Source: Flammeovirgaceae bacterium (lineage in GTDB: Bacteria > Bacteroidota > Bacteroidia > Cytophagales > Cyclobacteriaceae). Taken from it: DNA of 8,299 nt. This document shows positions 1-7,059 of this stretch, piece by piece. Every line of letters starts with the position of its first letter. The stretch's first letter is position 1. The notes beneath the pieces were generated by a model. It was not told the origin of the DNA. It ran no database searches and was given only the letters and a program-made list of their open reading frames with translations. Location: positions 1-8,299 of the forward strand of contig QIEB01000022.1 in assembly GCA_003229495.1 (NCBI GenBank), read 5' to 3'. Both the position numbers and the translations under genes were made by a program.

Positions 1-59
1 CGAAGCTTGTTTTTTTGAAGGGTATTAAAGATTTCTTCCCATTTGTCAAGATCAAACAT
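1..59 (-). CDS. FtsX/MacB-type ABC transporter permease, N-terminal fragment (runs off the left edge)
   Basis: Reading the minus strand from an ATG at 59 gives an open frame to the window edge, starting MFDLDKWEEIFNTLQKNKLR. This closely resembles, from memory, the cytoplasmic N-terminus of Bacteroidota ABC permeases of the MacB/FtsX type, which usually begin MFD-DKW-EI---I-KNKLRT just before the first transmembrane helix. Such permeases have a periplasmic MacB core domain, work with an ATPase and often a membrane-fusion protein, and are linked to efflux or lipoprotein handling. Only 20 codons are visible, so the transmembrane segments and periplasmic domain are outside the window. No clear Shine-Dalgarno sequence precedes the ATG, as is common in this phylum. 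The sequence TAGCTTTA (minus strand, 101-94) resembles a Bacteroidota -7 box (TAnnTTTG), but no well-spaced TTG was found. The gene is divergent from the 201-aa gene at 247. Confidence 0.72.
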   Translation of the reverse strand, partial: MFDLDKWEEIFNTLQKNKL

Positions 60-121
60 CGGTGGTTGTTTTAGATGATTTGATTTGGTAAAGTAAAGCT
101 AGATCACTACTCAATTGCTTA

Positions 122-157
122 TGTCACAAGGGCGTAAAGGTTTGTCAAAAATTGTCA
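122..157. repeat. Three helically phased TGTCA direct repeats in the divergent spacer
   Basis: TGTCA occurs at 122-126, 143-147 and 153-157. The start-to-start distances are 21 and 10 bp, close to two turns and one turn of the helix; the last two copies are TTGTCA. They lie between two divergent genes, the permease at 59 and the unassigned gene at 247, so an operator for a DNA-binding regulator is possible. Five-base words recur by chance in a spacer of this length, so this is only a suggestion. Confidence 0.25.
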
Positions 158-197
158 CCGGGTTACAGGAGTACCAAACAGGGGTAAATTAGCGACC

Positions 198-238
198 TTG
201 ATACTTTAAAGATCTGTAAATTTCCACCGTTGATACTT
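198..238. repeat. 9-bp direct repeat TTGATACTT upstream of the 201-aa gene
   Basis: TTGATACTT is present at 198-206 and again at 230-238, with a 32-bp start-to-start distance (about three helical turns). The second copy ends 8 nt before the ATG at 247. A regulator bound there would sit over the translation start region. Between the copies lies TAAATTTC (217-224), a near match to the Bacteroidota -7 box, but it is only 16 nt from the TTG of the first copy, shorter than usual. The repeat is exact; any regulatory role is inference. Confidence 0.35.
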
Positions 239-246
239 GGGGTGTT

Positions 247-852
247 ATGTTTACGGAAAATGAAGTTGGCCAATTATTAGAAATTCCTGATGTGCGGGAT
301 GTGGTGAAAAGATTACACAGAACATTCCAGGAAGAAGAATGTGAATTTAAAGAAATAAGTCTCCATGATTTTTTATCCGGAATGTTAATGGCCCCTTCTA
401 TAGCGTTGGCCGGGATTGATGGCGCTACCAGTTTATTTGAGGAATTATCCTTAAACAAGAAAGCCAGGAGATTCTCTAAGGGTGGATATTTTCTACAACA
501 GGACCCGGTGGTTAAGATGGTTATCCGTCTGCAGTCCAGATTTCAACATTGGGAAAACCGGTTTTTTATAGGCATAAATAAAATACTTAAACTGGTAATT
601 CCGGAAATTACTGCTAAGGAGGACTCCAATTCTATAGACCCGGAACCTGAAATTTATTTGGCCATCATGAAATCCTCATACATACTAATTAGGTTTCTTG
701 AGACATTCTTCCTGCCGGAAGGAGAGGAGTTGACCAGCAAACGCTATATATCAAATCTGGAACGTCAAAAAATTATTAGCATAGGAGATCAACTACAACT
801 ATCTGAGATCGAATCATTTAGAAATTTTATTAAAACCTTTGTGGTCAAATGA
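247..852 (+). CDS. Hypothetical 201-aa helical cytoplasmic protein, family not recognised
   Basis: I do not recognise this protein. The 201-residue product has no signal peptide, no transmembrane segment and no obvious catalytic motif. It is charged and looks mostly alpha-helical. Visible landmarks are an acidic start, a Glu-rich stretch FQEEECEFKE (about 27-36), a more hydrophobic section with Gly and Ala (about 43-61), an aromatic and basic patch (RLQSRFQHWENRFF, about 94-107), and a helical C-terminal half ending in VVK. The ATG at 247 is the first start in frame after the in-frame stop at 217-219, so the N-terminus is well bounded. No strong ribosome binding site is present. The next gene starts 40 nt downstream on the same strand with no terminator between them, so co-transcription is plausible. 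It is likely a real gene, because it is the longest frame in the region and its codon use resembles the neighbours, but no function can be given. Confidence 0.75.
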   Translation: MFTENEVGQLLEIPDVRDVVKRLHRTFQEEECEFKEISLHDFLSGMLMAPSIALAGIDGATSLFEELSLNKKARRFSKGGYFLQQDPVVKMVIRLQSRFQHWENRFFIGINKILKLVIPEITAKEDSNSIDPEPEIYLAIMKSSYILIRFLETFFLPEGEELTSKRYISNLERQKIISIGDQLQLSEIESFRNFIKTFVVK

Positions 853-892
853 TACAAAAGCTGTTGATTTGTTGGTTATAGAATAATAAAGC

Positions 893-1840
893 ATGAACGA
901 AATCTTCATCAGGTATAGTTTTTTTCTAAGCTTGTTGTTTTGCTTTCCGTTGTTTTCCCTGAAAGGTCAAAATGATACCATCCCTAAACAAAATAAATTT
1001 GAAGAGGATGCGGTTATTGATACCCGGGAGATTAAGCCTGAACCAGCGGAATCCAGTACCAAGAAGGCAGTGGGCAATCGAAACCCCTTTCGAAACCGGC
1101 ACTTTAATCCGAATTATGGCATTCGAAGATTCTTGAATAAATTCACTTTCACCCCAACACTTGGCTACAGTAAAACATTCTACCGGGAGAAAGTAAGCAG
1201 TACAGAAACCGCCAGCGACTTCAATGGCAGTGGCTTTCCAATAGGCGGTACTCTGAATTTTCATTTCAACCGGTTTCGAATTGGTGGGGGAGCTGAAATA
1301 GAGTTTCATTCTATTAAAGAGGATGATATCGGTATCGCACAAGGGATCATAAATAAAAAAAGTACCATGTTTACGAAATACTACGGAAACCTGGGCGCAG
1401 AAGTATATCAATACCAGGACTACATGTTGGTGCCTGAAGTACAAGTGGGTCGACTTAAGCTAGGTAAGGGCTTTAACACGGATTCCGTGAGTAATGGACT
1501 GTTCATCAACCTGGGAGTTTCAATTGAGAAAGTATTATCCGAATATTTTAGGGTTATACTGAAACCTTCTTATGAATTGAGAAGCCTGGTAAAATCAGGC
1601 ACCGAACCTGCTGACTATAAAATGAACGGTGTTACTCTTAAACTTGGGGTAAGTATAAGATATCCTGATCTTCCCAGGTGTCCCCTCAAGGCTTGCCACA
1701 CCCAGATAAAACATATACATTATGGCAATGAATACCGCGGACAGCCCCTTCCAATAGAGCAGTATAGGGGATACGGTGAATTGAACCCCACATTAAAGAA
1801 ATACAAGGGGCGCAATAAAAAGAAGCTGAACCCATATTGA
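893..1840 (+). CDS. Probable outer-membrane beta-barrel protein with a C-terminal Cys/His tail
   Basis: The 315-aa product begins with a signal peptide (about 1-25, cleavage likely after LKG or before QND). A polar, Pro-rich linker follows (about 27-75), then alternating amphipathic strands typical of a small outer-membrane barrel: about 83-98, 115-140, 158-190, 202-232 and 244-257, consistent with around eight strands. The barrel does not end the protein. The last strand (GVTLKLGVSIRY) is followed by a tail of about 58 residues containing CPLKACH (263-269), then H274 and H276, and the very basic stretch GRNKKKLNPY at the end. The Cys-X4-Cys-His pattern could be a disulfide or metal site, or less likely a c-type haem site. 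From memory, similar tails occur in uncharacterised Bacteroidota envelope proteins, but I cannot name the family. The ATG at 893 is chosen because the signal peptide starts there. The gene is convergent with the LRR gene, whose stop codon is 22 nt away, and no terminator is visible between them. Confidence 0.78.
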   Translation: MNEIFIRYSFFLSLLFCFPLFSLKGQNDTIPKQNKFEEDAVIDTREIKPEPAESSTKKAVGNRNPFRNRHFNPNYGIRRFLNKFTFTPTLGYSKTFYREKVSSTETASDFNGSGFPIGGTLNFHFNRFRIGGGAEIEFHSIKEDDIGIAQGIINKKSTMFTKYYGNLGAEVYQYQDYMLVPEVQVGRLKLGKGFNTDSVSNGLFINLGVSIEKVLSEYFRVILKPSYELRSLVKSGTEPADYKMNGVTLKLGVSIRYPDLPRCPLKACHTQIKHIHYGNEYRGQPLPIEQYRGYGELNPTLKKYKGRNKKKLNPY

Positions 1841-1862
1841 GTGTGAGCCTGCCTGCCCTAGG

Positions 1863-4250
1863 TTATTCCACCAGGATCTTCTTCACCCCAATGTATTGAT
1901 CACTTTTAATTTTAAGAAAGTACATGTTGGGCAGTAAGTCTCCAAGGTCAAATTGACCACTATGCCCTTCAATAAGATTACCTTTCCAGACGATTTTCCC
2001 CAACTGGTCTGAAAGAGATAATTGCACCAGGGCATCCGGAAATCCATTTCTCTCGACCGTTAGCAATCTTCGGGTAGGATTTGGATAAATTCTCAAGTCA
2101 GCAAGACCAACATCTGACCCTTTGGGATAGTATGTCTGAATATTCGGACCGGAGGCAGTTGGTTGATCGTCAATCACTTCAAAGGAAACACTTAAAGGTG
2201 TGCCGGCGGATCCTCTGCCATTTCTCAAAGTATATGGAGTGGCGGTCAGGTAGTATTTTCCAGGATTCTGGATTGACGGGGTATTGAAATAGTTTCCCAC
2301 AGGTAAATCGCCTCCCAGTGCATATGGGGCTACGTTTTCAACCCTTACTCCGTCAACATCATTAAGATCAAACACCACACTACCGATAGACCCATAAGTA
2401 TTAGCTCTTATGTTTACCCCATTATTGACCATCTGTGCGGGTATTTCAGACCCGTCAAGTAATTCCATAAGATCTGAGCCGTCGGCACTGGAAATCAAGG
2501 TAAAACCGGTAATTGCCTGCGGTGCATCGATCACCAATAGTTCAATGGTCATGGCAGTTCCTGGTGATCCCCGGCCATCAGGAGCTGAAAATGGAACGGC
2601 AGTAAGTGTATGTCTGCCTAATGGCAAACTTCCAGGAAGATAAATTAAAGGTGGATTATTGCCAAATAGCGCAAAAGGAAAAACATTTTCTCTCCTGACC
2701 ATCTGGTCATCCATAATAAATACTACGCTCCCCACAATTGAACCAAAATCTGCTCTAATATTAAGTTGATTGCCGGTTTCCTGCAGATTGATTATTTCAG
2801 GGACGTTTGCTGTATTCAATTGCCTGATATCCTGATTGGTGGATGCATCAACCAAAGTAAATCCTGAGGTCAGTTCGGAGCAGTTTTGTAGGATGATACT
2901 CAAGCTGCTGCAGTTTTCACCATTGGAACGTATCTCTATGGCGTTGGAAGGTCTATTTAAAAGCACATCAGTTATTGCACAGCAGCTGTTTAGCGAAGCG
3001 TTATTGAAGATGGAAAGGTTATTCACTCCGTTGAGATTTTCCAGGCCCTTTAGGGTGGTTAATTGACCATTTTCAAATAATATAAGACTAAAAGCAAACT
3101 CAAGGCTGTTCAAAGCCTCTAAAGTTTTCAGTTGGGGATTTTGTCCAATTACCAGCGAACTACCTTCGACAGCCTTCAATTTCTCCAGTCCCTCCAGGCT
3201 TTCTAAACTTTGGTTCTCAGTAATATTAAACAGTCTCTTAACGGCCACAATGTTCATTCCCTTAAGTGAAACCAGACTATTATTGCCTTCAATAATGATA
3301 TCAATGGCGGTGGTTATATTATCTAATCCGGTAAGATTTTGCAGTGTAGGATTGAAGAGTATCTGAAGGCTTCTAACTGAGGTGATTTTGTTCAGGCCCT
3401 GAAGATTAAGCAACTGATCATTATTCCATATTGTTATGTCTCTTGTCGAAAGCAGACTCCCAAGTCCCTGCAAATTTTCCAGCAATGGATTGTCATTAAT
3501 GGTCAGACTTTCTACGGATTTCAGGTTGTCAAGACCGCTGAGGCTGGTTAATTTGGCATTACCTACTATGGATAGAAGACCCCCTACAGTGGTTAAATTG
3601 GCCAAAGCCTGGATATTTTGTAGCTGGTAATGATCTCCGCCAATTCTAAAAAAACCGCCGACCGATTTTAAGCTTTCTAGTCCCTGAAAACTTATTAACT
3701 GGTAGTTTTCATCAATAACCACCCAACTGCCTATGGTTTGCAGGTTATTCAACCCATCCAGGGAAGTGAGTGTGGCGTTGGCCTCAATATCCATCAGGCC
3801 TCCTATACCGGACACGTTTTCCAAACCTTTGAAAGTAGTGAGGGAGCGATTTACTGCAATGATAAGATCTTCAGCAATCCAGGACAATGATGCTAAGTTC
3901 TGAATATGCTCCAACTGCTCGTTAGCCACAATAGTAAGGGTAGCAACCGAGGTAAGTTGGTCCAATCCTTTCAGGTTGCTTAACAGGGTTTTTTGTATTG
4001 AGAGTACTCCACCAACCCTAATCAACGAGGCCAATGGGTTTAAATCCATGATGTCGGTTAGACTACTGTTGGTGGATATTTTTTGGCCAATAACCAGGTT
4101 TCCGGTTACTTCCGAGTACTTAAAATTATCCACGTCAGATTGTGATGAAAGTGTAAGGTCTCCGTTGAAAATTTGTGCGGTTGCCAACTGGGAAATTGTA
4201 GTAAGTAATACAACAAAAAGAGTGCGGGGTTTGAGGGGAATAATTTCCAT
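1863..4250 (-). CDS. Secreted LRR (L-domain-like) protein with two beta-sandwich-like modules and a T9SS type A sorting domain
   Basis: The 795-aa product is a multidomain secreted protein. Residues 1-25 form a signal peptide ending ATA, followed by Gln26. Residues about 90-419 hold 14 tandem repeats of 23-25 residues with the pattern L-sL-GL-nL-sv-g-L-I--N, resembling receptor L-domain or SDS22-like leucine-rich repeats, with an N-terminal cap (about 46-89) and a Cys-containing C-terminal cap (C423, C424, C447, C457). Two homologous modules of about 113 residues follow (463-575 and 582-694), both starting GFTL and ending VID. The C-terminus (about 713-795) is a type IX sorting domain beginning near LRIYPNP and ending KKILVE. 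In T9SS bacteria this domain directs export across the outer membrane and is normally removed on attachment to the surface or release. The repeats suggest protein or glycan binding; the ligand is unknown and no catalytic motif is seen. The ATG at 4250 is the first in frame after a stop at 4308-4310, and it gives a proper signal peptide. Confidence 0.9.
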   Translation of the reverse strand: MEIIPLKPRTLFVVLLTTISQLATAQIFNGDLTLSSQSDVDNFKYSEVTGNLVIGQKISTNSSLTDIMDLNPLASLIRVGGVLSIQKTLLSNLKGLDQLTSVATLTIVANEQLEHIQNLASLSWIAEDLIIAVNRSLTTFKGLENVSGIGGLMDIEANATLTSLDGLNNLQTIGSWVVIDENYQLISFQGLESLKSVGGFFRIGGDHYQLQNIQALANLTTVGGLLSIVGNAKLTSLSGLDNLKSVESLTINDNPLLENLQGLGSLLSTRDITIWNNDQLLNLQGLNKITSVRSLQILFNPTLQNLTGLDNITTAIDIIIEGNNSLVSLKGMNIVAVKRLFNITENQSLESLEGLEKLKAVEGSSLVIGQNPQLKTLEALNSLEFAFSLILFENGQLTTLKGLENLNGVNNLSIFNNASLNSCCAITDVLLNRPSNAIEIRSNGENCSSLSIILQNCSELTSGFTLVDASTNQDIRQLNTANVPEIINLQETGNQLNIRADFGSIVGSVVFIMDDQMVRRENVFPFALFGNNPPLIYLPGSLPLGRHTLTAVPFSAPDGRGSPGTAMTIELLVIDAPQAITGFTLISSADGSDLMELLDGSEIPAQMVNNGVNIRANTYGSIGSVVFDLNDVDGVRVENVAPYALGGDLPVGNYFNTPSIQNPGKYYLTATPYTLRNGRGSAGTPLSVSFEVIDDQPTASGPNIQTYYPKGSDVGLADLRIYPNPTRRLLTVERNGFPDALVQLSLSDQLGKIVWKGNLIEGHSGQFDLGDLLPNMYFLKIKSDQYIGVKKILVE
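2169..2864 (-). repeat. Tandem pair of homologous GFTL...VID modules in the secreted protein
   Basis: Residues 463-575 and 582-694 of the LRR protein align along their length. Shared landmarks are GFTL at the start, NIRA (497-500 and 613-616), GS(V/I)-GSVVF (about 503-511 and 620-627), V-EN-V--PYAL or its equivalent R-ENVFPFAL, LTA-P (about 549-553 and 668-672), GRGS-GT (559-565 and 678-684), and VID at the end. The pattern predicts a beta-sandwich. From memory, modules like this recur in secreted Bacteroidota proteins, often as repeats before sorting domains. A carbohydrate-binding or spacer role is inference. Confidence 0.82.
2961..3983 (-). repeat. Array of 14 leucine-rich repeats within the secreted protein, with partial C-terminal cap
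   Basis: This is the coding segment for residues 90-430. Repeats begin at about residues 90, 113, 137, 161, 185, 210, 234, 257, 280, 303, 326, 349, 374 and 397. Well-preserved copies include LTSLDGLNNLQTIG, LTSLSGLDNLKSV and LTTLKGLENLNGV. Each unit predicts a short beta-strand (L-I--N) and a turn, stacking into a solenoid. The DNA copies have diverged clearly, so this is an old protein-level repeat rather than a recent DNA duplication. Confidence 0.88.
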
Positions 4251-4311
4251 AGTAAATGATTTTTGGTGAGTAATATCATGCTTCTCTTTATAAAAGGATA
4301 GAACAAATTAG

Positions 4312-4342
4312 CCAAATAGTAGTACAAATGTTGCATTGGCAA
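4312..4342 (-). promoter_or_regulatory. Possible promoter of the LRR protein gene
   Basis: On the minus strand, TTG (4342-4340) is followed after 18 nt by TACTATTTGG (4321-4312), which resembles the Bacteroidota -7 element TAnnTTTG with one extra base. It would leave an untranslated leader of about 50-60 nt. Three ATTTG words (minus strand) lie here at 4329-4325, 4317-4313 and 4308-4304, so the exact -7 box is ambiguous. Confidence 0.22.
4331..4342. repeat. Inverted repeat TTGC-ATTG-GCAA in the divergent LRR/gyrA spacer
   Basis: TTGC (4331-4334) and GCAA (4339-4342) form a perfect 4-bp inverted repeat around a 4-base centre. Adding the flanks (AAATG on the left, TTTT on the right) extends the symmetry imperfectly. 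It overlaps the TTG proposed as the -33 element of the LRR gene, so a repressor site is possible. The perfect core is short and could be chance. Apart from this and the possible promoters, the rest of the 253-nt spacer (4251-4503) shows nothing I can identify. Confidence 0.2.
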
Positions 4343-4457
4343 TTTTAGAAAGCTTACAGGGCCTAATTCGGGAGAATGAAAAGTCCCTGAAAATTACCTG
4401 GAAATACCTTCCAAGAACTGCTTTTATAGGCTTACAGAATCACAATTTTTAATTAAC

Positions 4458-4487
4458 TTGCGAGCGAATTTTTTACAGCTAACTATC
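4458..4487 (+). promoter_or_regulatory. Possible gyrA promoter
   Basis: TTG at 4458-4460 is followed after 19 nt by TAACTATC at 4480-4487, a partial match to the Bacteroidota -7 element TAnnTTTG. The spacing is typical for this phylum, but the -7 match is weak. The leader before the ATG at 4504 would be only about 10 nt. An AT-rich tract (4444-4457) lies just upstream. Confidence 0.28.
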
Positions 4488-4503
4488 CAATACCCAGATT
4501 TTT

Positions 4504-7005
4504 ATGGCAGAAGGCAAAAACGAGAATATCATCCCAATAAATATTGAGGATGAAATGCGGGGGGCCTATATCGACTATTCAATGTCGGTTATCATTTCAA
4601 GAGCATTACCAGATGTTAGAGATGGATTGAAACCGGTACATCGGCGAATTTTATTTGGCATGGACGAGTTGGGTGTCAACTACAATCGACCGTACAAGAA
4701 ATGTGCACGGATAGTAGGGGATGTCCTTGGAAAGTATCACCCCCATGGTGATACTGCAGTATATGACACCATGGTGCGGATGGCCCAGGAATGGTCGCTC
4801 AGATACCCTTTGGTAGATGGCCAGGGTAATTTTGGAAGTATTGATGGAGATTCCCCGGCAGCCATGCGTTATACGGAGGCAAGGCTTCGAAGAATTTCTG
4901 AAGAGATGCTGTCAGAAATCAAGAAAAGCACTGTTGATTTTCAGGCCAACTACGATGATTCTGCTCGTGAGCCAACGGTACTACCGGCAAAAATACCCAA
5001 TTTATTAGCTAATGGCGCTTCCGGAATAGCAGTAGGTATGGCTACCAACATGCCACCGCACAACCTCAACGAGTTAGTAAATGGGATAATCGCCTATATT
5101 GAAAACAATGATATTACCATTCCCGAATTGATGCAACATATTACCGCGCCAGATTTTCCTACAGGTGGTATTATATATGGATATCAAGGAGTTAAGTTGG
5201 CATTCGAAACAGGCCGTGGACGGGTGGTAATGAGAGCCAAGGCTGAAATTGAAACCACCAAAAAGGGTAGGGAAAGAATTATTGTTACTGAGATCCCCTA
5301 TATGGTGAATAAAGCCAATATGATCGAAAGGACGGCACAACTGGTCAATGATAAAAGAATCGAGGGGATATCAGACATCAGGGATGAATCGGATCGAAAT
5401 GGAATGCGAATTGTCTACGAGTTAAGAAAAGACAGTATTCCAGATGTCGTATTAAATAATTTGTTTAAGTACACTCAGTTACAGTCCTCATTTGGAGTCA
5501 ATAATGTGACTTTAGTAAAAGGTCGACCACTTACCCTAAACCTTAAAGAATTAATCGGCCATTTTGTAGATCACAGGCATCAAGTCGTTGTCAGGCGTAC
5601 TGAACATGACCTTAATGAGGCGGAGAAAAGGGCCCACATTCTTGAAGGTTACCTGATTGCGCTTGATAATCTTGATGAAGTAATTTCGCTCATAAGGAAC
5701 TCGAGGGATCCGGAGTCAGCCAGAAACCAGTTGATGGAGAAATTCCAACTTTCAGAGATACAGGCAAAGGCCATATTGGAAATGCGTCTTCAGCGGTTGA
5801 CAGGGTTAGAAAGAGACAAAATACAAAAAGAATACCAAGAGATAATCGAAGTGATTTCCAGCCTGAAAGAAATCCTGGAGAGTGAAGACCTGCGAATGCA
5901 AATTATCAAGGACGAACTTCGGGAAATTCAAGAACGATATGGGGATGATCGACGTACCGAGGTCGTTCACAGCGCCGATGATTTTACCGATGAAGATATG
6001 ATCCCTAACGAGGAAATGGTAATTACCATTAGTCATCAGGGTTATATAAAAAGAACACCACTAACCGAATACCGTACCCAAGGCAGGGGTGGAGTAGGGG
6101 CCAAAGGAGCCGGCAGTAAGAATGATGATTTTACCGAGCATTTGTTCACAGCATTCACCCACAACTACCTGCTTATATTTACTGAATTTGGAAAAGTTTT
6201 CTGGAAGAAAGTATGGGCAATTCCGGTGGGAAGTAAAATTGCCAAGGGACGAGCCATCCAAAACCTGATTAATATAGAATCCGGAGACCAAATACGGGCG
6301 GTTATTAATGTGATGAACCTCAAAGATGAGGATTACATTAACAATCACTATCTAATCATGTGTACTCAACAAGGCACCATCAAAAAAACTACCTTAGAAG
6401 CCTATAGCCGGCCCAGGTCAAACGGGATTAATGCCATCACCATAAAGGACGGGGACAAGCTGCTGGAGGTAAAACTGACCAACGGTGACAACCATATTGT
6501 TATTGCTAAAAAGTCTGGCAGGGCCATTCATTTTCATGAGCAGGGGGTAAGACCAATGGGCCGAACTGCAGCAGGTGTAAGAGGGGTGACCCTGGAAAGT
6601 GAAAATGACCGGGTGGTTGGAATGGTTTGTGTAAGTCGAGATGAGTCAGACCTAATGGTGGTTTCTGAAAAGGGATATGGCAAACGTTCTTCAATTGACG
6701 ATTACCGAATTACCAAAAGAGGTGGTAAGGGTGTCAAATCCATCAATGTCACCTCTAAGACCGGTGAGCTGGTGGCCATTAAAGAGGTAGTTGACACTGA
6801 TGATTTAATGATTATAAACCGTTCCGGCATTACTATTAGAATGGAAGTACAATCCGTCAGAGTGATGGGAAGGGCCACCCAGGGAGTAAAATTAATTAGA
6901 TTGAATGAGGGTGATAAGATCAGTTCGGTGGAAAAAATCGAAATGTTCGAAGAAGAAACCGGCACAGAAATTGATAAAAACGAAAATGGAATGGACGAAA
7001 ACTGA
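4504..7005 (+). CDS. gyrA: DNA gyrase subunit A
   Basis: GyrA is the breakage-reunion subunit of DNA gyrase. With GyrB as A2B2 it introduces negative supercoils using ATP. The 833-aa product matches the family along its whole length (E. coli has 875). It starts with the IIPINIEDEMRGAYIDYSMSVI segment. The winged-helix active site has the catalytic Tyr123 in AAMRYTEARL, with the helping Arg at 122. The quinolone region reads HGDTAVYDT (81-89): Thr84 is at the E. coli Ser83 position and Asp88 at the Asp87 position. The tower and the coiled-coil arm (about 360-490) follow, then the DNA-wrapping six-blade C-terminal domain (about 500-812). The GyrA box at 526-532 reads QGRGGVG, and a second box-like KRGGKG lies at 738-743. 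The box, the full wrapping domain and the acidic tail (EEETGTEIDKNENGMDEN) separate it from ParC. The ATG at 4504 matches the usual N-terminus. It is divergent from the LRR gene and is followed by the TPR gene. Confidence 0.98.
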   Translation: MAEGKNENIIPINIEDEMRGAYIDYSMSVIISRALPDVRDGLKPVHRRILFGMDELGVNYNRPYKKCARIVGDVLGKYHPHGDTAVYDTMVRMAQEWSLRYPLVDGQGNFGSIDGDSPAAMRYTEARLRRISEEMLSEIKKSTVDFQANYDDSAREPTVLPAKIPNLLANGASGIAVGMATNMPPHNLNELVNGIIAYIENNDITIPELMQHITAPDFPTGGIIYGYQGVKLAFETGRGRVVMRAKAEIETTKKGRERIIVTEIPYMVNKANMIERTAQLVNDKRIEGISDIRDESDRNGMRIVYELRKDSIPDVVLNNLFKYTQLQSSFGVNNVTLVKGRPLTLNLKELIGHFVDHRHQVVVRRTEHDLNEAEKRAHILEGYLIALDNLDEVISLIRNSRDPESARNQLMEKFQLSEIQAKAILEMRLQRLTGLERDKIQKEYQEIIEVISSLKEILESEDLRMQIIKDELREIQERYGDDRRTEVVHSADDFTDEDMIPNEEMVITISHQGYIKRTPLTEYRTQGRGGVGAKGAGSKNDDFTEHLFTAFTHNYLLIFTEFGKVFWKKVWAIPVGSKIAKGRAIQNLINIESGDQIRAVINVMNLKDEDYINNHYLIMCTQQGTIKKTTLEAYSRPRSNGINAITIKDGDKLLEVKLTNGDNHIVIAKKSGRAIHFHEQGVRPMGRTAAGVRGVTLESENDRVVGMVCVSRDESDLMVVSEKGYGKRSSIDDYRITKRGGKGVKSINVTSKTGELVAIKEVVDTDDLMIINRSGITIRMEVQSVRVMGRATQGVKLIRLNEGDKISSVEKIEMFEEETGTEIDKNENGMDEN

Positions 7006-7059
7006 AAATAAAAATAAAAAATTGCTAACTTAATATTTAAAGAACTATTTACTATCACT

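Noticed and set aside
161..175. Near inverted repeat GGTTAC-AGGA-GTACC
   Set aside because: The arms match only with a one-base bulge and are too short to separate from chance.
926..1444. A 172-aa open frame on the minus strand inside the barrel gene
   Set aside because: It lies fully antisense to a plus-strand gene with a signal peptide and barrel pattern, and its own protein shows no coherent domain.
2961..3983. A CRISPR array or DNA-level tandem repeat
   Set aside because: The periodicity is 69-75 nt and exists at the protein level (leucine-rich repeats); the DNA copies are not identical.
3976..4342. Open frames of 97 aa (plus) and 78 aa (minus) over the start of the LRR gene
   Set aside because: Both overlap the signal peptide region of the LRR gene in other frames and have no recognisable features.
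6702..7058. A 118-aa minus-strand frame antisense to the end of gyrA
   Set aside because: It is the antisense of the conserved GyrA C-terminal domain; its hydrophobic composition comes from the complementary codons.
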